Positions 11,017 to 21,826 of a stretch of 64,000 bases of DNA are shown here, one piece after another; the first letter of the stretch is position 1; the number at the start of each line of letters is the position of its first letter. The notes beneath the pieces were generated by a model. The model ran no database searches. It worked only from the letters and a program-made list of their open reading frames with translations, and was not told the DNA's origin. The stretch is from Mycoemilia scoparia (taxonomy: Eukaryota; Kickxellomycota; Kickxellomycetes; Kickxellales; Kickxellaceae): positions 434,001-498,000 of the forward strand of contig JANBPU010000001.1 in assembly GCA_027575805.1 (NCBI GenBank), written 5' to 3'. Both the position numbers and the translations under genes were made by a program.

Positions 11017-12225
11017 ATGCTAAAAGTCGTACTAAACAACACCAGCAGAGGGTTCAAATCACGATTTTCCCTGTGTCTAAGAGCCGCCGCCCCCATCACT
11101 ATTACCAGATCAGGGAGATGTTTTACGAGTATTTCATCAGACCCGAAGGCCCAAGAAAAAGGTCATACTGATGTAGCTGTTGCAGTAGCATCTGATAATG
11201 ATCCAAGCATCGATAACTTCCCCTATGGCAGAGTTCACTATCCCGTCATGCAGGATAAAGTTATAGCAATGATTGATCCCAAGCCTGGTGGCTGGTATTG
11301 CGATGCTACATTTGGAGAGGGTGGGTATACTAAAGCCCTACTGGATTGTTGTGATTGCAATGTTGTAGCCATTGATCAGGACCAAGCTGCAATTGAAAAG
11401 TGCGAACTGCTGGCATCCATGGAAATGTATAAGGGAAGGCTGTTCCCACTGCAGGGCCAATTCAGCAATATGGGCAAAATGATTTCGAACTTTAGACACG
11501 AAAATCGGGCATCGTCGCCATCCCCATTGGTTTTTGATGGAGTTGTTTTTGACCTGGGCCTTTGCAGCAGCCAAATATCTAGCACACAGCGAGGGTTTTC
11601 TTATTTAAAAGAGGGCCCATTGGATATGCGCATGAGTTTAGAAGACCCAAAGGCTCAAGCAAGTCGCACTGCCATCAATTCAAGGAGAACAATCCCCGCA
11701 TCAGTAGTAGTAAACACATTCCCTACTTCCAAAATAAAGGAAATAATCGAAGTATATGGTGAAGAGCGGTATAGCAAACAAATCTCTGAAGCTATACAAA
11801 AGGCCCGTTCGATAAAACACATCGGTACAACAACAGAGTTGGCCACGATAATCGAAGAGGCTTTGCCACTTAAACATATCAGGAGCAGTAAAAGATCGAA
11901 TAAACATGGCGGTGATGGTGGCGGACCAGGGATTAGCCACATTTCCAGGGTTTTCCAAGCACTAAGAATGTATGTTAATGACGAACTCAATGAGTTGCAA
12001 AAAGGATTGCAGGTTGCCTGCCATGACTTATTAAAGCCAGGTGGAAAGGTCGTTGTTGTTTCGTTCCATTCACTTGAGGATCGAATAGTAAAACAATTTT
12101 TTAAAAACAACAAGCCAACTTTGGAAGTGCTTACAAAAAAGGCTTTGATTCCAGGAGAAAACGAAGTTAGCAATAACCGTCCATCAAGATCCGCCAAGCT
12201 CAGAGCGGCATTAAAGAAACTTTAG
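11017..12225 (+). CDS. METTL15: Mitochondrial rRNA (cytosine-N4)-methyltransferase, METTL15/RsmH family
   Basis: Single exon, 402 aa from the first ATG of the open frame. Residues 1-40 form a basic, Ser/Arg-rich presequence (MLKVVLNNTSRGFKSR), pointing to mitochondria. Family blocks follow in order: HYPVMQDKVI, the SAM-binding motif DATFGEGGYTKALLD, DLGLCSSQ, RGFSYLKEGPLDMRM, VVSFHSLEDRIVKQFF and the terminal RPSRSAKLRA. Bacterial RsmH methylates N4 of C1402 in 16S rRNA, and METTL15 does the same in mitochondrial 12S rRNA, so the inferred role is maturation of the mitochondrial small subunit. A polar insert of about 25 residues follows the SAM region. All blocks are intact, so it should be active. 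Confidence 0.93.
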   Translation: MLKVVLNNTSRGFKSRFSLCLRAAAPITITRSGRCFTSISSDPKAQEKGHTDVAVAVASDNDPSIDNFPYGRVHYPVMQDKVIAMIDPKPGGWYCDATFGEGGYTKALLDCCDCNVVAIDQDQAAIEKCELLASMEMYKGRLFPLQGQFSNMGKMISNFRHENRASSPSPLVFDGVVFDLGLCSSQISSTQRGFSYLKEGPLDMRMSLEDPKAQASRTAINSRRTIPASVVVNTFPTSKIKEIIEVYGEERYSKQISEAIQKARSIKHIGTTTELATIIEEALPLKHIRSSKRSNKHGGDGGGPGISHISRVFQALRMYVNDELNELQKGLQVACHDLLKPGGKVVVVSFHSLEDRIVKQFFKNNKPTLEVLTKKALIPGENEVSNNRPSRSAKLRAALKKL

Positions 12226-12726
12226 AGAAATGAACCGCCGCTTTGCTTTTGAATTATTGGGCTGCAAAGCCCAAAAATTAACAGTTTCAGGCGATTTTTG
12301 GCTGCCAATACTGCTTTGTTTGTGGGGCTTGGCCAACTGATTGGTTGTGACCTGACCTTCTGCCTGACCTCGTGAGCCTTTATTAATCACACAGCTGGAG
12401 AGTCCAATCGCACCAAGCACCATCCATCACCACTGTTAGACACTACTGCTGCACTTCCAAGACCGTGTCTAGACATTAAAAACTCCAACGTTCAAGCTAT
12501 TTTCATTGTCTGTTTCATTTATTTATGACAGTTACACCAGTGTTCACTCTAATTTCTCTTTATCTTCCCCTTAGACATTCTACAACATTTGCTTTGCATT
12601 CGTTAATACTACTATTGCTAGGAATTCCGTACTCCCAATTTTACCAGTATTTTACGCCCGTAAATTCGTGACTTTATACTGTATCCCATATACATAACAG
12701 CGCATATACACAAGCATATACTAGCA

Positions 12727-13290
12727 ATGCTGTATTTCAAATTGTCCATAGCTATTACTAGTGCCATGTTCCTGGTGCTGTGTCAGATCGTTTTATCTCA
12801 CCCTTTCAGCAACTTTGGCCTCCAACAAGTTCAACAAGCCTGGAGGTCCTTTAAGTCCAGCTTCGATTTCACACCACATGTAACAGAAGACGAGGGTCGC
12901 CCTATCAATGAGCTTATAACCGACTACAGCGCAAAGGATGATTTGGCTGAAATAAAGTATGTCCATCTTGACCCCATGCCTCCCAGACGTAGCAGCGAAC
13001 TTAGAGTTGATGGCCTGGGTTTTATAAAAGAACGTATTGAGGGCGCTACTGCTGATGTCATTGTCAAGTATGGCTCATTTCAGCTTTTGTCAAGAACATA
13101 CGACCTATGCGACGAAATGCAGCGTGAGTTGAATCGAACATGCCCAGTCGAAGCTGGAGAGTTTAAGGACACCGTGATAACCAAGATACCGGGATACATA
13201 TTCCCAGGCTGGTACACTATCGAGGCCACTGCTAAGCGCACCGAAGATGACAAGCAAATTGGCAAGGTTATTGTACATGTTAGGTTTTAA
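12727..13290 (+). CDS. NPC2: ML-domain (NPC2-like) phosphatidylglycerol/phosphatidylinositol transfer protein
   Basis: Single exon, 187 aa. Residues 1-24 are a clear signal peptide (LSIAITSAMFLVLCQIVLSH). The ML beta-sandwich follows: a DPMPPRRSSELRVDGLGF strand, IEGATADVIVKYG, LLSRTYDLCDEM, RTCPVEAGEF, IPGYIFPGWYTIEATAKRTE and a terminal VIVHVRF strand. The cysteines in LCDEM and TCPV match fungal PG/PI transfer proteins. These are lumenal (vacuole/lysosome route) sterol or phospholipid carriers related to Niemann-Pick C2. About 60 residues between signal and domain are family-typical. The usual third core cysteine near the C-terminal strands appears to be replaced here. Otherwise the protein is complete. 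Confidence 0.88.
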   Translation: MLYFKLSIAITSAMFLVLCQIVLSHPFSNFGLQQVQQAWRSFKSSFDFTPHVTEDEGRPINELITDYSAKDDLAEIKYVHLDPMPPRRSSELRVDGLGFIKERIEGATADVIVKYGSFQLLSRTYDLCDEMQRELNRTCPVEAGEFKDTVITKIPGYIFPGWYTIEATAKRTEDDKQIGKVIVHVRF

Positions 13291-13902
13291 ATCAGAAAGA
13301 ATATTGTATGATTTCAGTTTCTTTGCATCATCATCATCGTTGGAAACTAGATGCGTATTTAGCTGCCTATGCAATGTAATGCAATTTTCATGTAGTAGAG
13401 GACAGAATGGTTATTATAAATTCCAAAGCTTTAATATTTGGTCAAAGTTCACAAGACCTTAGACAAAAATGGATCCAATGAATTGTATAGCAAATGATCT
13501 ATGTTTGTTGGTTAAAATGCGAGAAGGACTCATTACTGCCTACCATACATTTGGTAACTAGTAATTTTTGACCGTATATTTCTGTTAATATCACCCTTTT
13601 TATTATGTTTTCTTTATACCCATCTTTGTTTTTGCAAATGTATTAGATAGTATTAATCCCTTTTATTATCATTGGACATTATAATTTATTCTTCATTTGC
13701 GTTTTAAAGCATAATTGAATTTTATCAATATTAGCCATAATACAAGCTTACTGAAAAAAGACTTTCTCATTAAGTTAAAAAGATTACAACACAACAGCAA
13801 AAAATGGAATTGGTCAACGAATACCCTAGTTTAGGCATTTTTTGCTTATTGATTTGGTTTAAGATTAGACTTATTGCCATAATAGTGCAATGAAATTGAA
13901 CC
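13291..13902. other. Intergenic stretch
   Basis: AT-rich, with no gene or repeat recognised before MITE copy 4. Confidence 0.4.
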
Positions 13903-14024
13903 ATATGGATCATAGTTTTTGAAGGGTGACCGCTTGCTAATATACTATGATCACTCATTTGGCTGTGGTTGTCCCTATAATCATTGGCCACCAAAAGTCA
14001 CCTTTCAAAAATTATGATCCATAT
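13903..14024 (+). mobile_element. MITE-like element, copy 4 (best-preserved)
   Basis: 122 bp with 28-bp terminal inverted repeats matching at about 26 positions. The left end reads ATATGGATCATAGTTTTTGA followed by AGGGTGAC; the right end is its inverse (GTCACCTTTCAAAAATTATG, then ATCCATAT). The core holds ATTTGGCTGTGGTTGTCCC, then TATAATCATTGGCCACC. This core-plus-TIR pattern defines the family. No ORF. Confidence 0.88.
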
Positions 14025-15047
14025 CTCTTTTATAACATAAGATTTGTAGATCTTCAGTACAAGGGGTTTTAATGCGCTACCATACCCACTCCATATTGAA
14101 GTTGTGCCAAAGAATGCAGTTTCACTCGGGTTCAAACAGATGTTGCCAACGGATTGGCTTCGTAAAGAACCAAGATGTTGTGTCATATCTGGCTGGTAGC
14201 TTAGAATGTGTTGACCTACGTAATACTAGATTTTCTCTAGCTTTTTGTTAACTCGGCTATACTTTGTTCATTACCTCAAGTTTTGAACAGCAGTCCTATA
14301 ATGAAATAGAGAGTTATGTCAGATATTGACCAAGCGAATAATAAAGACATCAACACCGAAACACCAAGATTATCTTTAATAAGCCAAGAGATCAGCCGTA
14401 GGTAGCTACTTGCAGGATGTGCTAAACATCCTGCTTTAACTCTCGACTCCAAAATCCGTGCGAACATCATGAAAAATCTCCCACTGCGATGCCTACCTAG
14501 TGCTATAGATGCTTTGAAGTCAAAGATCGATCAGGTTGGTATTGCATTGGTCAAAGGATCATCGATTTTGATTACGATTAACCGAGCCTTATAATAGTAC
14601 CAATGTTGATTATTATGCAACAATGTGCACTGGCTACCTGACCATCAATATAGCTTCTGGGCATAAGCCATATTAACGTTTTGAAGTTGGACTCAGAATT
14701 TAAGAGTCGTTTCAAGTTATTAGATGTTTACAGGTCTAAATTATCCAACTTCTCTGTAAAGAACAAAACAAATTGGCTGTGACTTTCAAATTAATTGCCT
14801 AAGCATGACATCAGATAACTTGGAGCTTACATACCTCGGGTATGAAGTCAGGATCGGCGGTCCTGCTTGATTTGAGTGGTATGATGCGACCATCTTCAAA
14901 GAAGTGCTCTAGGATGTGGGTCCATGTCATCACATTAAGATAAATATCCGAGCCATTTTGTTAAAAGAATGATCTTCCACTCTTAAAGCAGCGCGCAGAC
15001 CACTTTTCGAGTAAAGAATTGAGTGAAGGGAGGTGCTTGAAAAAGGC
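14025..15047. other. Intergenic stretch
   Basis: No supportable gene. A 43-codon open stretch at about 14079-14207 (plus) looks protein-like (PYPLHIEVVPKNAVSLGF) but has no start, no continuation and no recognised family. It may be a relic. Confidence 0.3.
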
Positions 15048-15055
15048 TATAAAAG
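15048..15055 (+). promoter_or_regulatory. TATA box of the small hydrophilic gene
   Basis: TATAAAAG about 160 bp before the ATG at 15207. A clean TATA box suits an inducible gene. Confidence 0.45.
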
Positions 15056-15206
15056 AACGAGACAGCAAGCAGGTGAAAAAGATATCCCCACATGCTCATT
15101 GATTTTCACTGTATTTCCGATTATTCTCCAGTGTACACAATCGCTATATCATTTGTCCGTGCTTATTAGGTTATAAGTCGTTAATTCGAAGCTACAAACT
15201 CGCATA

Positions 15207-15512
15207 ATGCCAGGATTTGAAAACCAGATTAAGGAATCTCTCTCAAGCAGAGCCAAGAACAAGGCAGAGCAGGCCATCGACAATGTTTTTGAGGGAAACC
15301 ATGGTTCTTCTCGTCAATCCCAGCAAGACCAAACCCACTCTCACGAAGGATGTGATCCTAGCCACCAACACTCCATGAGCGCTCAGGATCAGTGCGATTC
15401 CAACGACCCAGACCATTGCGGTAAGCAACATGATGCTCAACGTCAGGCCTCCAGTAGAAGACAGACTGAAGATAATCGCTCAGCCTTGAACAACCCCAAT
15501 GAAGAACGTTGA
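15207..15512 (+). CDS. Small hydrophilic protein of unknown function
   Basis: 101 aa, single exon, opening MPGFENQIKESLSSRAKNKA. After a short amphipathic N-terminal helix the protein is almost entirely polar, rich in Gln, Ser, Asp, His and Asn, with a few Cys and His-containing pairs (HSHEGCDPSHQH, DPDHCGKQH). There is no signal peptide or membrane helix. I do not recognise a family. The composition recalls hydrophilin/stress proteins or a metal-binding low-complexity protein, but that is only inference. Support for being a real gene: TATA box upstream, ATG in an A-rich context, codon use like neighbours, isolated position. Confidence 0.5.
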   Translation: MPGFENQIKESLSSRAKNKAEQAIDNVFEGNHGSSRQSQQDQTHSHEGCDPSHQHSMSAQDQCDSNDPDHCGKQHDAQRQASSRRQTEDNRSALNNPNEER

Positions 15513-15768
15513 AATGCTTCCGAGCTAGACTGCCATGGTCCTTCGGGAGCGATAATGAGCATTGTCACAGAGCTCTAAATCTTTAACATTACTTATTTAT
15601 TGCTTAACTTTATTTATATCTTATAAGTGGGCGGCTGTAAAATTTTCTAAATAGCCAAAAAAAAGAATAGCTTTTTATAATAAATTTTTCCAAGAATGTG
15701 CTTTTTTAAAAAGGTTTGTATATGAAAATAAAAACGCTGTAAAGAAATGTAATTTCAAATAATAAATC
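15513..15768. other. 3' flank of the small gene
   Basis: AT-rich with AATAAA-like sequences near 15680 and 15762; probable 3' UTR and terminator region. Confidence 0.3.
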
Positions 15769-15883
15769 GGTGATAATTTTTGAAGGGTGGTGACCATCTG
15801 CTAACAAAATGCGATCACTCATCTGGCTGAGATTGCCCCTATAATCATTGGTCACCAAAATGTACTCTTCATAAATCATCACC
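15769..15883 (+). mobile_element. MITE-like element, copy 5
   Basis: Ends GGTGATAATTTTTGAAGGGT and TACTCTTCATAAATCATCAC, core CATCTGGCTGAGATTGCCCC then TATAATCATTGGTCACC. Same orientation as copy 4. Confidence 0.82.
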
Positions 15884-16023
15884 CTTATCCATAAGCTTTA
15901 AAGTTGATGCGAGCTTTAAATTTTTATTACTACAAAGAAAATGAAAGTTGTGCTAGAATGCAAATTATTGCATGTTGGAGCTATACCAGCTTTTAAAGTT
16001 CAAATAGAATCTCACAGCATATG

Positions 16024-17072
16024 TTATAACATTCCGTTGGTGCTACCACTAGTGCTACTAGTACTGCTGCCATGGCCACCGCCATTGCTGTAGGTCCCGC
16101 TAATACCACCAAACCCATTACTACTCAAACTATTATTACTATTACAATTCCCTAAAAGCGACATCGGTTTATCTACACACATTGTTTTAATTCCAGATTC
16201 GTTAATAAAACATGATTGTTGCTCAAAGAAAATGTGCATGTTGCAGGTGGTGTGTGGTCTGGGAGTGTATACTTTTCAGGAAACCCCTATGATTGTCTCC
16301 CAGCTATTATGGTTCACAGGGCCTCTAAGCTCTACATAGAGAGGGATGGTAGAGGGGAAGCAGCTTACCCTTTGTTCTTATGGAATACAAAAATCGGGCT
16401 ATCGTATCGACCTCATCAACAACATGTCCATTAAAGTGATGCGTCACTGCACCGACAAGCTCATCTTTTGAAGATCGTGCCTTTACATTAAGTTTGAATA
16501 CCTGTCGATATTTCCGTAACACCTGTATGTTTAGGGTATTGAAATCCACCTATATAGTCAAAGTGCATTTTGTTGTATTCATATTAGACTTTAATTCTCG
16601 CTTTTTGGTAAGCTAGCGTGCTATATACTAGCATGGTATGTGGTCCATAGACTTATAAGCTGCTTGTCTATGGCCGTTTTGTAGCGTATTGGCAATATAG
16701 TTGAAGGTGAATTTTCTATATACCTGTGAACCTATTGCGAAAAATAGACAAGGCAAAAGGTTGGCGAGTTAGCATGCTTAGTTCTTGTGGACAGGCTGGT
16801 TCCAACAATAAGGTATGCTGAGTACACAGCAAGAAGGAACCATCGTAATTGGTTTTAAAGTGTAAGGCTCATTGTGCTCTTTATAGAGTTGCTCTATATA
16901 TATACAAGCACTAGAGCCCAAGCTCTACAGCAGTGACTACAACCCACATACCTGAAGAGGGACCGGCTTGTGTACCATTACGAGAGGTCTTGAAGGCCTG
17001 TGCCGGACTTCCCTGGCCTCCTCTGCCGTTATTGTTTGCTTGACTGGATACTGCTTTACTACGGGGAGCCAT
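16024..17072 (-). CDS. SAP30-like Sin3 histone deacetylase complex subunit
   Basis: Minus-strand gene with four exons: 17072-16952, 16731-16724 (8 nt), 16549-16369, 16172-16024; 152 aa. Exon 3 is the SAP30 Sin3-binding domain: VDFNTLNIQVLRKYRQVFKL, a SSKDELVGAVTHHF helix, then VVDEVDTIARFLYSIR. SAP30 bridges Sin3 to HDAC and supports transcriptional repression in the nucleus. The N-terminus is basic and polar (MAPRSKAVSS); the C-terminus is Gly/Ser/Asn low complexity. Exons 1 and 3 do not join in phase. The 8-nt microexon GTTCACAG, flanked by AG and GT and preceded by a CTAAC branch site, restores the frame and gives ...SSGSQVDFN. The domain is firm; the microexon is inferred. Confidence 0.78.
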
Positions 17073-18043
17073 ATGTGTTATTGCCAGAGTGTTGGAAAGA
17101 GGGTTTGGGTTTGAACATATAGGGTGCCAATAATATAATATACAAGAGGTAGTAAAAAGATTGAATAAAGGAAATCCAGAAAAGATAAGTGGGCCAAACT
17201 AAATATCTAGGGACTGTGTGGCGAGCGGCCAGGCTAGGCTAAAAAAGTAGCAAGGCTGGTGTCGGCTTTAGCTTACTTGAGTAGTACCAGGGCCATTTTG
17301 ATGAACCCAAGACCAGCAAGCAATCCTCAAAAAGAGACCAGTCTTTCAGGATCAACATCCAGCCAGATCATTTGAGTGACAAGTTTGGTCGTGACTTCCT
17401 ATTGGCTATGATATGTATTGTATTTTTAATCTGCCTTGATTCAGGCCTAGCTGATTTAATAGTCATATTTGGCGTCATCAACTAGCCGCAATGAGGTTCA
17501 AGGTTGAACTTCATTAAACAGCTCAGTTGGTAGCTAACATTGCTTCTTGGCTTACATATACCAGCTGGACACTCTTTTTTAACACAAAAATTATTGTGTA
17601 CGATGGTTCGGTGTACATGTGTTATTTGCTAGAATACTTACAAGATATATGCAGTACAAATCATGTGGGCTTTTGTTTATGCGGGCTCCATCTGATTGGC
17701 AATACTTCAGGGAAGGGAGGGGGTGCTTGCCAAGGATCTTCCAAACTATATGACCAGATCAAAGCAGGTTGACTAGTTTTGGGTTTTAATTGGTAATCCT
17801 TAAACATGGACACTACATTTGCATTGCAGGAAATATCATCTTTAATTCAAATAAAATAGATTTTGGTTAGAAAGATATGGCATTGTATCAAGCAGAATAC
17901 TTGTTTTTGAACATTATCTTTAAAGAGTCTTATCAAAATACCTCTATAAATAACATAGACAATAGGAGCGTTCAATGAATGAGTTCTTTTTTAAAAAAAT
18001 AAAAAGTTTAAAGTCTGATTGTTTATTGGTCGCAACAACCAGT
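17073..18043. other. Intergenic stretch
   Basis: Upstream of the SAP30-like gene and downstream of the FIRRM gene. Only short unconvincing ORFs. Confidence 0.4.
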
Positions 18044-21000
18044 TCACCCAAAGCGGTCCTTCAATAGGGCGCATAGCTTGTTCAGACTAGATAGCAATTC
18101 TGCATCTGTGTCTTGGTCGGGTTGGTCATTATTCAGCCTCATCACATATTCGTAGAGCTCTTCTGAGTATTCAAGGTATTTATGTATTCCGTTGCTATTG
18201 GTATTGCCCAGCTCCTTTTTGCATGTTAAATCTCCCAAGTTCCTTGAAAGCTTGTAGCCAGTGACACTAGTTTCGTTTTCCATTGTTATTGTTTCTTGCA
18301 AACTCATTTGTGACTTTAGTTTGACTGGCTGCTGAGACCCAACCGCCATTATTTGCTCCAACATTTTTTCTGGAAGTATAGATATTATCAATTCCTCGTC
18401 GCTAGTTTCCGTTGAAAATTCTAACTATATGAATGCGAAAATATGGTATATTATATCCAATTACTAATATTCCCTTAAGATTTCAGCTAATATCGAGTTA
18501 TTTACCATGCTTCGTAAGGCCTGATGTTTGACTACCCATGATTTAGTATTGAACGCTAGATCATATAGCATATTGAGCTGTGTTATGACTTTGTCCTATT
18601 GATAAAATACTTAATGTTGTAAATATAACAAAAATCCAAGTGAATTATGAAGTACAGATCATATATAACCCACCTTGCTCTTTAATTTGGATATCTCTAT
18701 ATGAGCAAATTTGCTTATCATAGCAATAAGTGCAAGAGCATTGGTATCGCATAGGTTCTTATGTGTATGATAAAAGTTTGCTGTTGTTTCCAAAACCTGA
18801 ATAAATGACAAGGCTAAGCAGGTTAGCTGCATATACTAAGGGTGTGGTTTAAGTTTATACTTTGGGGAAAATTCCATCTTACCTCTAGTGCTTCGTTTTG
18901 GCAATTAGGCAATATTGATGAAATAATAATATGCAACAGATATAGCCTTCTACTATGCAATGCCTGGTATAGAAAAGAACGAGACAAGATCTGTTAGTTA
19001 TGAAATTGAAAATAGCCATAACAATATTGATACATCCTGCTAAAACTTACACTGCTAATGTCATGGTTAATCTCTTTAATGATGTGCCGGATGACTTCTT
19101 CAAGTCTTTGATTTGGGACATTCCTACGAATACTCCTGCTTTTTAAAACGTGTACCATGAAGCTGAGGTGTGTGCATTGGGTTGTACAATTAGACTTAAG
19201 TATGATGTCTATCAGACTTTCAATCAAAGCCGAAGCTGTTTTTTGAGTAATGACAGTATCGTCTAGAGTTTCCCATGGCAAACATACAATTCGTGAAAAC
19301 AAAGGGGCTGGTGATGATACTGCGTCGGAGCTGGACAGTGTTGATATGATATTGTCAACATGTTTGGCTTTTAACCCAATTGGTAGGTACTCGAATAATC
19401 TCCTAGTCAAGACAACCAAAGATATTGGCCAAAAAGCAGCGGAGTGGCCAATTGCTAATTCTATAGTTGTTTGGAGTATTTCAAATTGACCGGCTAAAAC
19501 AGAACTTTCGAAATTATTAGCCAGCAATATCCAGGAATCGGTTATGATTTTAGATGCTGGACAGTGTCCAGGAAATGCCATAACTGCTTCAAATGTAGAT
19601 TTTTCCCAATATACGAACGTCTCATGATCGTGAAGCCCAAGAGCCAAAAGCATTAAAGATGATACAGTCTCATCGTATTCAGTAATGTGGCCTTGGTCAG
19701 AATCTGATAATTTGCAACCTGAATCTGAAATACTTTCTGTTATCAGTCTTGAATAGAGTTTGTTGAATAGTAATCCCAAATAGATAAGAAGAGTGGAGCC
19801 ACAATCTTTCATAATGGTGTTTTGATCCACCTTGCTTAGTGAGCCAAACCTCTGAAGCAATATTCTTATCATGTAAAATTCCGAATACTGATCAACACCA
19901 CCGAAAAATCCTGTTGGTTGCTGATTGTAGTTGATAGCATTCTTATGTTTCGGTAAATATTTATCTCTAATAAATATGATGTAATTTACGAATATACTCG
20001 GGGTTGCCATAACAATACATTCTATTATCACTTGCGCAACCTTGACCCAGGAATTCGTTATTTGAGATAGGAGTGTGTCTGGAATCTGCTGAAGACACAT
20101 TCTACGATTTCGGTACCTAAAATACAAAGGATAGATGAGGGCGTCACACCAATGTAACAATTTTGCATAAATGATGAAATATTTATAAGAAATGGTACAT
20201 AACTTACTTTACTACTAACCCTATTGACGGAATGATGCATTTTTCTATTAATCCAGTATCCTTGATTTCAGATGGAAGATCGCGAATAATAGTATAAAGT
20301 TGTGCAAGGTAAAACTTGACTATTGGTATTGATCTCTTTGACCTTGTGACCATGGCTTCCTGGTCAAGCTTTCGACAAAGTGACTCGAAGTTGATAATTT
20401 CATGAGATAGTGACTCCGTCAATAAAAGAATGGTGCTATGAAGCTTATAGGTTTGATGTGGTTTTTAAATAAGTATCATTGTAGAATATTAAAGCAATTA
20501 GCATAATATGATTTGTTACGAGTTTTACCTGTTCCTTTGGAATCGAGCCCTTAGTATAATAGTTACAAAGTATTTTTATCAGTGATTTCCAAGAAACACT
20601 AGTGAGTTGAAGATCTCCCGAAGAATTTTGACATATAAGGTCTAAAGTCTTGCAGCATTTGGTATCTAATATGTTTGATATGGAGTTAAATATATAAGAA
20701 TATGATTTATCGTATATACATATAAGACTTATAGATATTACAGCTGGATCAGGGTACTTACAAACCATGCCCTTAACACCAAAGTCCCTTTGAAAATTTT
20801 GGTCATGCGTGAATATCAGTGTAATTGCTGTCACAAGTGCTGCTACGGATTTCATCACCTCCCTCATTAGATCTTTGTTTTTGGATTGCTATAAAAATGT
20901 ATACACATTGGGGCACCAGTTTCAATGGGTTTTATACAGAATATTGACAAGAATCCATACCTTGGATATTAAAAGAATATCGCCCGACTTTTCTAGGATC

Positions 21001-21608
21001 TTTTCAAGGTATATTGCTATAGGAGTTTCGCCTTCTTCTGTTGAATTTGTCCACAGCATTTCTCTTTTGTTTACATCCTGGCAAAATGCAGCAACGGTTT
21101 TATTGACAAATTCGGTAACAGATTCCATCAACGACACACTGATTCGTATATTGGATATCATATCTGAATGTGGATCCTTTAAGGTTTGGATTATACATGT
21201 CTGAACATCAATGTCCTATACAAAGTCAGACAGTGTTAAATAGTAAAAGCACAGCCGGTAATTTTTTATCATTTCTCTTTAACTTACAGGTTCTAATGAC
21301 CAGCTAACAAGCCTACACTGGGTGCTATGTTCGGATCTCGTATAGTACGCAGATATCGTAATTAAAAGCTGCTTTACAGCGGCATTGCGCATATATATCG
21401 GTCTCCTTTTGTCAGTGATATCTTTCAAAAATTCCAAGAACTGCCAAACCTCCTGTTCCGAGAAGGTCTCGAATGACTCATCTTCAACAACTCCTTGGGA
21501 AAGTTCAGCAAGTGCCTGCTCAAACTGTGAAAACTCTTCGTGGTTAAATGGGGTATTTTGATCAGTAGAATAGGCAAAGCCCCTTAATGCTGCAAGAACC
21601 TCGTCCAT
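18044..21608 (-). CDS. FIRRM: FIRRM (C1orf112/FLIP, DUF4487) homologue
   Basis: Ten exons: 21608-21288, 21215-20961, 20888-20762, 20665-20529, 20443-20208, 20116-19051, 18963-18883, 18796-18674, 18595-18506, 18424-18044. All phases close and give 938 aa of all-helical, repeat-like sequence. Weak but collinear similarity to animal FIRRM recalled from memory includes TSVSWKSLIKILCNYYTKG, HSTILLLTESLSHEIINFE, and best ASKIITDSWILLANNFE leading to LVVLTRRLFEYLPIGLKAK. Animal and plant FIRRM/FLIP bind the AAA ATPase FIGNL1 and limit RAD51 filaments in recombination, so a nuclear DNA repair role is inferred. The intron after exon 4 is the least certain. It is divergent with RAE1, 218 bp between starts. 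Confidence 0.78.
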
Positions 21609-21826
21609 AATGCTAAAGTATACATTGTATTCTTTGTAATTTATGATTTTGCGTATATGTAGAGATCGGGCTTCTGAGGAAATATAACCGCAATTTCCAG
21701 CTAACGAGAGTTATGGTTCTTTATAATGCACTCTATCCCATAAATTACACCATAAATGAACTAACATAGCAATTATTTCCTACCAAATTGCCAATCTTAG
21801 TTGTGTGTTTCTATCTTATAAAAACC
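21609..21826. promoter_or_regulatory. Short divergent promoter, FIRRM / RAE1
   Basis: Only 218 bp separate the two start codons, so regulatory sequence must be shared. No specific site is assigned. Confidence 0.5.

Noticed and set aside
11655..12197. 180-aa antisense frame within METTL15
   Set aside because: Lies wholly opposite conserved methyltransferase motifs; no independent support.
20445..20528. Reading through the FIRRM exon 4/5 junction as coding
   Set aside because: The frame continues 27 codons to a stop, while CAG/GTAAAA to ATAAG with a GCTAAT branch site keeps phase and the downstream similarity to FIRRM.
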